Source: Halichondria panicea (lineage: Eukaryota; Porifera; Demospongiae; Suberitida; Halichondriidae). From it: a DNA stretch of 64,000 nt. Positions within the stretch are counted from its first letter, which is position 1. The number at the start of each line of letters is the position of its first letter. The DNA lies in NCBI RefSeq assembly GCF_963675165.1, contig NC_087388.1:2644800-2708799 (forward strand), written 5' to 3'. Positions 49,801-57,751 of this stretch are shown in pieces. The notes under the pieces were generated by a model. It was not told the origin of the DNA, ran no database searches, and saw nothing but the letters and a program-made list of their open reading frames with translations. A program made the translations under genes and the position numbers.

Positions 49801-50584
49801 TATAGCCTGCAAAGGTAAGGAAAACCACTGTAGTGCATTATGCTGCATATTGCGCTTGGCAACAACATAGCAATGGGATATACAGTGGAACCTCCATTAA
49901 CGACCACCTCCAAAGAGCAACCACATGTTATATAACGGCTGAGCTCAGGTCCAGATTGAAACTACAATGAGTTCACTGTAAAGTAACCTCTCAGGAGCGA
50001 CCACCTCTCTACTCTGTATAACGAGCAGCTTTCTAGTCCCCATTCAGCTTTAGCAATGGAAAATAACCTCCCAGAATGGACAGCCACACCGACCCGGACC
50101 CAGAATTAGCAGAAAATTATTGCTGAGATAGCATTATTTTGCACAATCGTGAAAACCTAGCTGCGCTTGTCTCTACAGACTTTTCAAAGCTTGTATGAGC
50201 TAAAGAAGCAGTTAGCAAAGCTCCAAGATTCATTTGCAGCAAGAAATGACTCATAGAGCATACATAGCTGGCAATCGAAACCTCCCAAGGAAGACCACCT
50301 CTCTGTTCCCCAATGGTGTCCGTTTTATAGAGGTTCCACTGTAATCACATTTTTATGTTTTTACTGTAAAGCAGTGCAGTAGCCTACATGTAATTGATAA
50401 ATGCGATAAAAACATACCAACAAGCTTCATGCAGAGGAACATTTGGCTCTGATCCTTCAAATGGGTAGTCCTTTTCACACAGTTGTTTCACCATGTCCAG
50501 ATCACCTTCCCTGCATGCTCTCACCAGCTTCCAACGAGGACTACCTTGAGCAGTCCTGTCAGTCACACCAAACATGATACTCAT
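37880..50584 (-). CDS. Ankyrin-ROCO gene, exons 1-4 (N-terminal ankyrin repeats)
   Basis: Minus-strand exons: 50584-50418 (ATG; WKLVRACREGDLDMVKQLCE, VPLHEAC), 38876-38763 (SGHLNIVKYLVERKQCNV, GWTVVHSAC), 38351-38250 (DQLHIVRYFIEERSCNV, GWTLLHTSS) and 37981-37880 (GSVKAVKYLIEEKNCIV, GYTPLHWVC). All introns have GT-AG ends and phase 2, and every join restores a codon (TG+G Trp, or GC+G Ala), as does the join to the big exon at 32465. A stop lies in frame 14 codons above the first ATG. Each exon is about one ankyrin repeat. A diverged ankyrin-like piece near 38600-38521 may be a decayed exon. Intron 1 spans about 11.5 kb of transposons. Confidence 0.8.
38911..39175. repeat. Tandem duplication, each unit with a 50-bp MITE-derived hairpin
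   Basis: AAAGCTAGTATTCACCGAGAACTCCACAGCAATA occurs at about 38914 and 39049; each copy continues through a TAGTATAGTTAAGAGTG...GCACGAGTAACCATACTA hairpin to GATTAATTTCTGAGCACTCTCCAGTCACT. The hairpins are minimal versions of the 19.0- and 59.6-kb MITE. Confidence 0.75.
39833..40402. mobile_element. 570-bp TAGCCTCG element, 9-bp target AGAATATAG
   Basis: Begins TAGCCTCGATCCCAGGCCGC and ends GAGGCCGAGGCTA. AGAATATAG flanks it at 39824-39832 and 40403-40411. The interior is an inverted copy of the 37058-37636 interior. Each terminus forms an internal stem (GGCCGCTCTTCCTCGAAGAG) followed by TTTGCGCATGCGC. Non-coding. Confidence 0.9.
40412..41094. repeat. GGGCGTTTA repeat with a captured transposase HTH fragment
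   Basis: 40430-40560 (+) translates as KHHSYDLRYKLRAVAAAKKS, then after a shift TAAVQEFGVDST, resembling the N-terminal helix-turn-helix of pogo/CENP-B-type transposases. It ends in ACGCCCGTTTCGAATAAGCG and TTTAAACGCCCC. The 27735-28045 repeat carries part of the same segment inverted. An AAATATCGTATGCCGGCCCATGAC stretch near 40895-40920 matches the flanks of the 53.3-kb element. 41040-41094 is a GAAAGCACCG MITE fragment. Confidence 0.45.
41095..42180. repeat. Inverted copy of the 17.9-18.4 kb repeat, split by a transposon
   Basis: Outside 41217-41815 the sequence matches 17870-18375 in reverse orientation (AGAGCACTAAAGTG, GTTCCTGGTAAGGGATC, TTGCTCGCTTTTATTCGAC). This shows the older repeat was intact before the insertion. 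Confidence 0.65.
41217..41815. mobile_element. 599-bp hAT-like element CAGGGGCGTAGC, target TGCAC
   Basis: CAGGGGCGTAGCCAGA at 41217 is inverted as GTAGCTACGCCCCTG ending at 41815. TGCAC lies at 41212-41216 and 41816-41820. The end sequence is typical of hAT-type non-autonomous elements in animals, although hAT duplications are usually 8 bp, so the superfamily is tentative. Contains a CGGCGCGATAGCGCCGCG palindrome. Non-coding. Confidence 0.75.
42470..42515. mobile_element. 46-bp palindromic TAGCCTCG element, 9-bp target TGTTGTTAT
   Basis: The whole element is TAGCCTCGATTCAAGGC, a short spacer, and GCCTGGAATCGAGGCTA. TGTTGTTAT flanks it directly at 42461-42469 and 42516-42524. It has the same ends and duplication length as the 6.35-kb element but no interior. 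Confidence 0.85.
42525..43139. other. Intronic DNA, nothing recognised
   Basis: No coding or bounded element. A GC-rich GGCGCCGCGGCGCGCC palindrome lies near 43116-43131. Confidence 0.5.
43140..43640. repeat. GAAAGCACCG-family MITE fragment with a 95-bp tandem duplication
   Basis: 43260-43400 matches the MITE interior (AAAAACGATTGATGCC, GCAGCTCTCTTCTCACTC twice). GCTAACTACTAAGTAGAGTAGC through GCTATGCAATAAT occurs at about 43427 and 43525. Confidence 0.65.
43953..44428. mobile_element. 476-bp Tc1/mariner-type MITE (CAGTGGAACCTCC)
   Basis: CAGTGGAACCTCCATAAAACG at 43953 and TTAATGGAGGTTCCACTG ending at 44428 are the termini, with TA on both sides. The interior repeats GAGGTGGTCG motifs. A second, inverted copy lies at 49883-50341. 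The ends match the widespread mariner-derived CAGTGGAACCTC elements of invertebrates. Confidence 0.85.
44834..45732 (+). mobile_element. 899-bp piggyBac-like non-autonomous element
   Basis: CCCTTTCCCCGCTTTAG at 44834 and GCTGGGAAAGGG ending at 45732, flanked by TTAA at 44830-44833 and 45733-45736. On the plus strand (about 45050-45246) an acidic open frame DNLSEALGQLDSEDIDAYG, ESEESDWDHSQIGS ends at GTAAGT; it resembles the acidic N-terminus of piggyBac transposases. The catalytic DDD region is absent. Related to but distinct from the 12.2-kb copy. Confidence 0.75.
45940..46149. mobile_element. 210-bp MITE, TA target (CCGTATAG family, diverged)
   Basis: Begins CCGTATAGAGGGAAATTTTCG and ends CCGCTATATATACGG, flanked by TA. 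It shares TTGGTGGGTGTGGTTTCCTGG with the incomplete copy at the right edge of the window (about 63883-64000, opposite orientation). Confidence 0.65.
46332..46380. repeat. 49-bp TAGCCTCG palindrome
   Basis: TAGCCTCGAATCCAGGC...GCCTGGATTCGAGGCTA with a short spacer. Unlike the 42.5-kb copy, its flanks are not a visible 9-bp duplication. Confidence 0.7.
46728..46997. mobile_element. 270-bp MITE, TA target (CCGTATAGCGGG family)
   Basis: CCGTATAGCGGGTATATTTCG at 46728 is exactly inverted at the right end (46997), flanked by TA. The arms share GAGGGTATAAATTTTCGCGG. Full-length relative of 28207-28411. Confidence 0.85.
47218..47313. repeat. 95-bp hairpin GTTATAACACGGGCACGAGGGATG
   Basis: The left arm is matched by CATCCCGAGTGCACGTGTTATAAC on the right. 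Otherwise 47000-47920 shows no recognised gene. Confidence 0.65.
47925..49850. repeat. Large inverted repeat (arms about 550 bp, loop about 220 bp)
   Basis: The left arm (47925-47950 plus 48553-49067) and right arm (49286-49850) mirror each other over segments such as CAACAACCAAAGAGAGTAGA, AAAGTGATATGATCTATTTGAG, TTGGACCACCACCTGTTACATC, AGTTCTGAGAAATACTGCA and TTTGCTAGAGCGGCCC. The left arm carries an extra insertion (47951-48552). Partial copies of the centre lie at 50600-50770 (inverted) and of the right arm at 54770-54990. No coding sense. All within intron 1 of the ankyrin-ROCO gene. Confidence 0.85.
47951..48552. mobile_element. 602-bp TA-targeted element in the left palindrome arm
   Basis: CTCCAAGAGCACTGCAACCAC at 47951 pairs with GTGGTTGCAGTGCTCTTGCAG ending at 48552, with TA on both sides. 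The homologous point in the right arm (GCACTGTATAGCCTGC near 49797-49812) has a single TA and no insert, which gives the empty site. Confidence 0.85.
49883..50341. mobile_element. 459-bp Tc1/mariner-type MITE, second copy
   Basis: CAGTGGAACCTCCATTAACG at 49883 and TATAGAGGTTCCACTG ending at 50341, flanked by TA. Inverted relative to 43953-44428 and similar throughout. It ends 76 bp from the first coding exon of the ankyrin-ROCO gene. Confidence 0.85.
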
Positions 50585-50599
50585 GTTGACAATGTTGTT

Positions 50600-50770
50600 A
50601 ATTAATTGCAGTGGCCAGTCTTGTCAATTTTCATCTTTTTACGATTTGGCTACGTAGTAAGCTCAATTGCCACGCCCCTGGACACTATTTGACCAACCAA
50701 TTGGGTAGATGCACATCACATGACCTTTGGATGTAGCAAATAACAACAAGATGATTTGTGATGTCACAAA
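50600..50770. repeat. Partial copy of the 49.1-kb palindrome centre
   Basis: Contains ATTTGGCTACGTAGTAAGCTC, ATGACCTTTGGATGTAGC and GATTTGTGATGTCACAAATC, inverted relative to 49100-49275. It lies directly upstream of ROCO exon 1. Confidence 0.75.
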
Positions 50771-50816
50771 TCAATGAATATCATACTACTAGGCGCATGC
50801 AGAGCATGTTTGGGGC

Positions 50817-51374
50817 TAGCCTCGATTCCAGCCCGAGTTGTTTCTAGCTAGGCCTGGTGTTGATTGTATCTGGGCGTGGTTAGGAACCAAAAAACAAGAA
50901 GCAGAGAGATTTGCAAGAACAACACACCTATCTACATGATATATATGGGCCGGCAGTGTTGGTCCTACTTACTAGTTTGTAGTCCATCACAAAGGGCAGT
51001 GAGTGAAAGCAAGAGACTTGCCATACCATGTTGAAAACCATGGCAAAGACGTTTCTTCCTTCTGACAAGAGCTGGGCCTGTTCTGCAATGAGAGTGGGGC
51101 CTTCTTGTGAAGCAGACAATGTATACGTTAATCTGAACAACTTAAACTTGCAGTAGCTAGCTAGCTAGATAATCTATGGCTAGATTTCAGTTACTTCAGA
51201 GCATACACGGAGCTAAATTACGGTATTAAACTTATACGGTGAAATATGACAGGAAACAAAGTGTAAAGACTCTGCTTTGGTTTCCGGTTCCTGCCACGCC
51301 CAGATACAATCAATACCAGGCCGTATTTTTCAATTTCGTTCTATTAAAAAAAAATCGGCCTGGGACCGAGGCTA
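50817..51374. mobile_element. 558-bp TAGCCTCG element, target GTTTGGGGC
   Basis: Begins TAGCCTCGATTCCAGCCCG and ends GGGACCGAGGCTA. Subterminal GATTGTATCTGGGCGTGG is inverted near the right end. GTTTGGGGC lies at 50808-50816 and 51375-51383. It abuts a second family member that shares the right-hand target copy. Confidence 0.85.
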
Positions 51375-51383
51375 GTTTGGGGC

Positions 51384-52434
51384 TAGCCTCGATTCCAGGC
51401 CGCTTGAACAAGGTGGCCTGGTATACCTTTTTTTTTTTTTTTTTTTTTTTAGCCTTTATGGCGAAATGAGTAGTTAAGGTAAGTACAAACGGGTAGACAG
51501 ATATAAATCGAAATCTAAGTAAGGTAAAGATATGAAGAACAAACATATAGTAAGTTTAGGTATGGCCATCAAGCACAGGTGATAGTGTTGGTGACCTGTG
51601 AATGAGCATGGAAGCATTCCTTCGCCAAAAAGGGCTATGCTGACTCTCCCAAAGAGGTGTTTAATGGTGACTGAGTCTCGGTCCGCGCCTGAGCGGAGAC
51701 AAATTGACCGGCCGTATACCTTGTATGCGCATGCGCGAAATAATTGACAACAATTTCATCATACAAATTGTAAAAAAACGGACAAAGTTACAAAAGGGAA
51801 TAATACGTATGACAATGTGACCACAATGGCAGCTTTCAGAGACACTAATCAAAGTAGAATAATTATGCTGCAGCAGTGTTGCTTCTTCTAGCTCTGTTTA
51901 TCAAAGAGACAGTTCAAGAAAGCCTCCCAGACAGCTAGAGCTGCCAGCTAGGAAGAGTGGTGGACTCTTTAATACATCAGTAGATCTTGAGTGAATAACT
52001 TCCTGAGTGTCGAGTTAAAGCTTATTAAAAGCTTTCAGGAGTAATCATTAGCTTCTTTATCTTCAGCAATGACTTCTTGTCGAACATAAAGGCAAGATTT
52101 AGTAGCAGAACACTTGCCTGGTCTATATTACCACAGCCTCATCAGGGGACCCACAGGAACACATCATGCCTTTCCTATAACATCTGTAGCCTTACAGTGT
52201 AGGGTGTCGTTAAGTAGAGACTTGGCTTGATACAATAAAGGGCGTAAGAACTCAGTCATCTTTACACAATACTTCTATGTAACCGACTGTAAAATCAGAA
52301 TACAAATAGTATACGGTTTATTTTACTGACAGTATCCACAAATACACGGATTACCCCCTTTTGGGGTAATGTACACGCATGCGCATACAAGGTATACCAG
52401 GCCGCCTTGTTCAAGCGGCCGGGAATCGAGGCTA
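51384..52434. mobile_element. 1051-bp TAGCCTCG element, target GTTTGGGGC
   Basis: Begins TAGCCTCGATTCCAGGCCGC and ends GGGAATCGAGGCTA, with a long stem GCCGCTTGAACAAGG...CCTTGTTCAAGCGGC between the two ends. GTTTGGGGC lies at 51375-51383 and 52435-52443. It contains a 23-base T run (51428-51450) and an internal end-like motif near 51680-51740. No transposase. Confidence 0.8.
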
Positions 52435-52829
52435 GTTTGGGGCGAGCGAGCAATTTGTGTTTGTTGTACAGTGCATGATGTGGTAATTTAAGTTTATTTA
52501 TCGAATGAAATGAAATTAGTAACAGTGATTGTGTAACAGTGAATAAAAACCGAGTAGTCTGATGTAATGGATTAGATACGACTTCCCTGTGCCAGCTGTA
52601 TACCCGTGACAATTATTCTGAGTGGTGTAGGGTTGTTGTGGTCTTTGACTGTGGTGTAACATCAAGATTCACGGTGAAACATATGTATGAGTGAAAGTTC
52701 AGCATGAAAGAGCTGGCTATACAAACTAACATGAGGAGCAAGGTTAAGAGCAAGGAGATATTATCACTTCTTGCTGGACCCAAATTACAAGATAGTATAC
52801 TGTGAACAATCCTTGCCGGGTAAGTAAGT

Positions 52830-53220
52830 TACTCTGACCTGTTGTAAGCGTGCCAGTGTGGCCTCAGAAGTTTCCATCTGAGCTGGTCTTACCTGCCATA
52901 GTGCTGTATTGTCTAAAGGTGCATGTGCAACTTCAGAAGTCTTCACCTGAGCTGCTCTGACCTGTCGTAGTGACTGGTCTCAATCTCTGTTTTGTCCTGT
53001 TGAGCTAGCAGGTTTATTATCACAAAAACACAAGACTTGGAAGTGAAACATGGCAAGTAAGCTGCTGTGACCTCCTGCAGGCGTGCCTGTGTGATCTTAG
53101 GCTCAGAAGGTCCCCATCTGAGCTGCTCTGACCTGCTGTAGGCGTGCTTGTAGCCTCAAGAGTCTCTGTGTCTTGTCTGAGCCTTCGTTCCTGAGTGCAG
53201 CTAGCTCTTGTGCCCATGCG
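52830..53220 (-). repeat. Repeated coiled-coil-like coding segment, decayed
   Basis: On the minus strand, RLQARLQQVRAAQM and ATLARLQQVRV-like stretches recur three to four times (near 53140, 53070, 52960 and 52850), in shifting frames. ELAALRNEGSDKTQRLL precedes them. It reads like a heptad-repeat fragment or a minisatellite derived from one. I cannot name the source gene. Between 52444 and 52830 I see nothing. Confidence 0.4.
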
Positions 53221-53279
53221 CAGCTTTCACGTAAAATTTGGTAAAGGGTCACGAGTACAAAAAACAAATATCGTGCCGG

Positions 53280-54627
53280 TGTCATAAAATTTTAGGCCCC
53301 CCCATGAGATTGGGCCCCCCCGGGCCTAGAATTTTAACATTTTAGGCCCCCCCATTAACAGCACAACAGCGGTAACATTATGTGACAGTGCATTCTCAAA
53401 ATACACCAATACAGTCTTCTATGGTCTTCACAGTCTATGCATGCAGTGCCAGTTACTGAATGCAGCTCTCCTCACACACACACATTTCATGCATGTACAG
53501 TAGTACCACTGGTCTCACAGCCATCACACTGCACCACGTCATTCTATGACCTCATGCAGCACGAAGCACATAGGTGCCAACTGTCCAAGATTACCCTTGT
53601 CCCGAAAGGAAACTGCTATTCACCTCAGATATCCCGGATTTTAAGGTTGCTGCTTCTGAGCTGGGTTACTAAGCTCCAAAAGGCTTATCAAGCCTGAAAC
53701 TACTGCATGCTAGAATCTTCAAACAATGAACAAAAACAGCTTTACACAAGAAACTTAGTTTATATAGCAAGGGCATATGAGAGAAGTGCCCTTGTACTAT
53801 GATACAGCTAATAAGTGGGCGGGGCTCACTTGCTTGCACTCTTATTACATGTACATGTACTGTGATTCCACCATAGATACAACAGTTTCTCTCTTGACTT
53901 CTATATCTATGATTCCACATTACTTGAGAGCTGAGCCAGTGATGCTATTGGAGCATCCCCACAACAATTTACATCTTCTATGTAGGAAAACATGGAGGAA
54001 GATATGAATTGTTGTCTTTGCACTAAAAATTGTGTGCTTTATTCTTTATAATTATTGTGAATTGACAAAATTTTGCCTCCTTTGGCGGCCAGCCGCTTGG
54101 GGATAACGCCGCCATGTTTTGTCCTGAAATTTGGCTGAGAAAGTAAGCACAATGTTGCAAATATGGCGATAGTTATGCACAACATCGATTGTCTTACAGG
54201 CAGATCCAACATTGCAGAGCTGCATCAAAGCATTTAACTCTTATAGGTATAAGCATGAGTAACTTGAAAGGTAAATCTTCCTTCACTTTGAATTCCATAG
54301 AATAATAATGCAAACAATTTTGCTACTTTGATACAGAGTCTTTGCATGCATGCATGCAGTCTTTGATGCTTTGTAACTAATAGAGCTAACCTTACCATAA
54401 TTCTTTGACTTTGTTCTATCATAGATAAAGATTTCTGTTCGTTTATCTATGGTTCTATCGTGCAGAAAAGAGGGGGGCCTAATCTCACAGTGGGAAGCCT
54501 AGAATTTTAACAGATTGGACTCCCTGGGGGGCCTAAACTGTTAATATTCTAGGCCCGGGGGGCCCAAAATTTTAAACTTCTAGGCCCGGGGGGGCCTAAA
54601 CATGGGGGGGCCTAAAATTTTATGACA
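53280..54627. mobile_element. 1.35-kb element TGTCATAAAATTTTAGG, target CCGG
   Basis: TGTCATAAAATTTTAGGCCC at 53280 is inverted at GGGCCTAAAATTTTATGACA ending at 54627; CCGG lies on both sides (53276-53279 and 54628-54631). Arms repeat TTTTAGGCCCCCCC motifs. The flanks resemble 40870-40920, where the point is uninterrupted (TATGCCGGCCCATGACAT). No protein recognised inside. Confidence 0.65.
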
Positions 54628-54769
54628 CCGGTCCATGACACACACACAGACACACAGACACAGACAAAATTGCAGCGTTCATCACTAGGAAGGGACTCGC
54701 TTCGCTCGCCCCAATTATTGCATACGTTAGCAAAAAGTACCATAAATCACCATGCAGGCTACAGTATCA

Positions 54770-54990
54770 AAATCGAATCACCAGGCTACAAATAAGCTAC
54801 TTTTCTATTCCTAACATATTTTCGGAAGATGTTATATGATGTAACAGGTGGTGGTCCAATGGAAGCGCCAATAGTTGAACTTTCAGTATCTGCACTTAAA
54901 TAGATCATATCACTTTTACTTTAAAAGATATGCCACAAAATGTGTACCAAAAAAAAAAATCTACTTTCTTAGGTTGTTGCACTGTAGATC
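54770..54990. repeat. Partial copy of the 49.6-kb palindrome arm
   Basis: ATAAGCTACTTTTCTATTCC, GGTGGTGGTCCAATGGAAGCG and AGATATGCCACAAAATGTG match 49560-49800 in the same orientation, with an internal deletion. Confidence 0.8.
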
Positions 54991-55104
54991 ATGTGGCCAT
55001 TCTGACCTCTGACCTGGACCACTAATTGGTTTTTATTTTTGGCATTCTGCAAAAATATAACCCAGAAAATCCGTGAAACTAATTTGGTGTGGCCTGAGTC
55101 AGAG

Positions 55105-55868
55105 CATAGATTGAAAAGGAAGGGGATTGGAAACGAAAATTTTTGCGTGAAACACTCTGCGTTATAGGGCATGGCTAAAACTACAAAGGAATTATTTTAT
55201 AGTCAGCATGCTCATTACCTGTCTTGGCTGCCATACAATGTGCTGTACATAGAAATGGTGAAATTGATCATTTTTAATGTTGAATATTCTAAAAAGTAAA
55301 GAGAATATAGCTCTAAAAGGTCGACGAAGCAACGCAACCACTATCACTAAACAAATAAATGCTATAAAAGAAGGAATAGCCCTTACTATGAAGTCGTGAG
55401 AGGTCAAGGCCTGTGGTGTGTCTAAAAGTATACTAAAGCAGTTTGAAGGACTATACTGCAAACGTTTATGAACAGTAAAGCTTATCCATGGCATGAAACC
55501 ATTCTATATAGCACTTAGATACATAATAACCAAGTCAAGCCATGTCTTTTGCTGTTTAGGCTTCGCAGCAGGAAAGAGAAAAGTTGACATGGAGTAATTC
55601 AAGCTATACTCAACAAAACTAAAAACAGAGTAAAGACAGCGGACTTAGACAAGTTAGAGCTTGTCAGTGGTGTAAACTTACTTCTCTAGAGTAACCTCTC
55701 AGCCTCTGAGTGATCGCTAGTGGATAGGAGAGCTAGAAACAGTTGAAATACAACCAGAGTACGGTCAAAACAAAAATAATCGCGAGCGCGAAATCATAAC
55801 GCGGAGTGTTTCAACCATTTACACAGGGAGGCCTGGTCGTTTCCAATCCCCTTCCTTTTCAATCTATG
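55105..55868. mobile_element. 764-bp element CATAGATTGAAAAGGAAGG, target GTCAGAG
   Basis: The left end at 55105 (CATAGATTGAAAAGGAAGGG) is inverted at CCCTTCCTTTTCAATCTATG ending at 55868, both flanked by GTCAGAG (55098-55104 and 55869-55875). A 100-codon minus-strand open frame (55494-55192) with a hydrophobic stretch (FIAFICLVIVVALL) is inside but unrecognised. Confidence 0.7.
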
Positions 55869-56391
55869 GTCAGAGTGTATCGTGAAGAAACTTCAAGATA
55901 AGCATGGCAACCAAACTAAAAAACGAAAATTGCAGACTGCAGTGAACACTGAAGGATGCGAGAATTCTCCACCTTCACCTCAAGCTGCCTCTCTAAGTTT
56001 TCACTGTCAATTATTACTTCTCCCAGTATAAAACGTAAAAGGGTTGGCCTCCGAAGTCAGTGCATTGAGCAGTTAGTTAAAATGGCACTCACTGCTTGAG
56101 AAAGGTGCAATTCTTTGAATAGCTTCGATTCCAGGCCGCAAGTGAAGGAGAAAGCGTCTGGAATTGCAGCTGATCCCTGAAAACGGCAGGCCTCTAACCA
56201 AAACGCATCCCTTCTCCCATGCCCAACGATTGATCAAGGCAATACTATACCTCGATCCTCCTACCTCATAGTCTATTACACCATGACCACTATACTTCGT
56301 GTGTGTGTTCAAGAATGTAGATTTCACATTATAATTAAATAAAGAATGGTGATAGACACATCAAGTGATTCTAATATACAGTTTTATCTTG

Positions 56392-57559
56392 TTAGCTGTG
56401 CTGGAGCATGGTGTACGTGATGATCCAGTTTACCTGCATGCAGAGTGAAAAGCTCACATGCAGTCAATAGAGTGAAGGGGCTTAAAAAGAGTGTCTATAG
56501 ACTCTATACCTAAAGCACAAAAGAACTACCAACCATGATGAATGGTTAGAGCACATTCAAGGGTCAATATCGAATTCCTATGAAGCTTAGATTAGGTATG
56601 ATTAAGAGTCCGTTAATAAAAGAGAGAGAGTATCACACGCATGTATACATACTGTGCATCGGATGTATTCATAAAGTAACGTGAATTCCAGAAAGTCACG
56701 CTACTTTCCGAATACATCTGATGCAAGGTAATGCTTTATTCGATACTCTCTCTCTTTTATTATGGACTCTTGGTGTGATCTGTATTAGTGAGATCCAAGC
56801 TACCTCAAATTAGGGTGCATACGTATCTCAAACAGCTAGTTTCTCTATGCCTTGCTACAGGTAAGATCTTAATCTTAATTAAATAAATCTTTGTATTATG
56901 ATGTACCATGAACATGGCGAATGCAGTCATCATTCCCTCCTTGAGCAGTTCCCAAGCTCCACCATATTCCTCCTGATCAATGCCTTGGTACAGCACACAG
57001 TACAAGTATACCAAACCACCACTCACTAAAAGGAACCTGAAGGGAGGGCATAGTAAATAATGGATAATAATTATGGATATGCGTGAACATCTCTATTAAT
57101 TTTTATATACCGTCTCAAAAACTAATTCTCATTGCTCTGATAAAATGGAATCTATGCTACTGATCGATGGCATCATGTTACAATAGAAGTTCCCATACTC
57201 TATGTTTAGACTCACGCTAAGATTCCAATAAATCCTTGAAGTGGGACAATACCACACACAAGTCCAACGAAGATGGACAAAATCTGCTTCAGCCAGTACA
57301 CAACGTTCAAAAAATCCTCCTGTGATACAGGGTACCAATAATAATCAAGCAATGTCATGGTGCTGACTGTGAGCATAGATGCTGTGCGTCAGTGCCACAG
57401 TTTAATATAATACGGCAATCTTGACCAGCAAATACCATATATCCAACTGCTTGATACCTTATCGTCCCATGTTTGCTTGCTCTTAAGTGCTTTAACAAAG
57501 AGTGGAGGTGGTGAATTAGAGGCTAGTATTTTCTTGGACCGTTCCTTAGTCGACTTCAT
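56392..57559 (-). CDS. RAB5IF: RAB5IF (C20orf24/OPTI) homologue, four exons
   Basis: Exons on the minus strand: 57559-57458 (MKSTKERSKKILAS, KALKSKQTWDDK), 57319-57216 (EDFLNVVYWLKQILSI, GIVPLQGFIGI), 57036-56907 (VYLYCVLYQGIDQEEYGG, WELLKEGMMTAFAMFM) and 56433-56392 (VNWIITYTMLQHS, stop). Phases 0, 2, 0 join cleanly to 125 residues, near the length of the human protein, with the diagnostic YGGxWELxKEGxMT block and several membrane segments. The family was named as a Rab5-interacting factor; later work places it with TMCO1 in an ER complex that helps insert multipass proteins. The first donor GTATCA and third donor GTACAT are weak. It is divergent from RABIF. Confidence 0.93.
56605..56770. 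repeat. 165-bp palindromic MITE in RAB5IF intron 3
   Basis: AGAGTCCGTTAATAAAAGAGAGAG at 56605 mirrors CTCTCTCTTTTATTATGGACTCT ending at 56770. An inner pair TGCATCGGATGTATTC / GAATACATCTGATGCA completes a long hairpin. Confidence 0.8.
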
Positions 57560-57751
57560 CTTTTCTCCAGCTAATTCCCAGGACGATTTATCCTAAAATA
57601 ACGCAAGCATTGTTTTAGAGACAACTCGGCCTAGGAATAGGGAATCTAGTTGGGGGATTTCCCTACTCGTCATTCACAAACATGTACGAACACTTTCTCA
57701 GTTCATCTTTTTGATCAAAGAACTAGAACAGTCCAAGATCAAAGGCTGGCA
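57560..57751. promoter_or_regulatory. Shared RAB5IF/RABIF divergent promoter region
   Basis: Only 192 bp separate the two start codons on opposite strands, and no other gene or repeat lies here. A bidirectional promoter is the simplest reading. No TATA box or named motif is claimed. Confidence 0.55.

Noticed and set aside
51428..51450. Run of 23 T as a poly(A) tail of a retroposed gene
   Set aside because: It sits just inside a DNA transposon end and no intronless gene copy precedes it.
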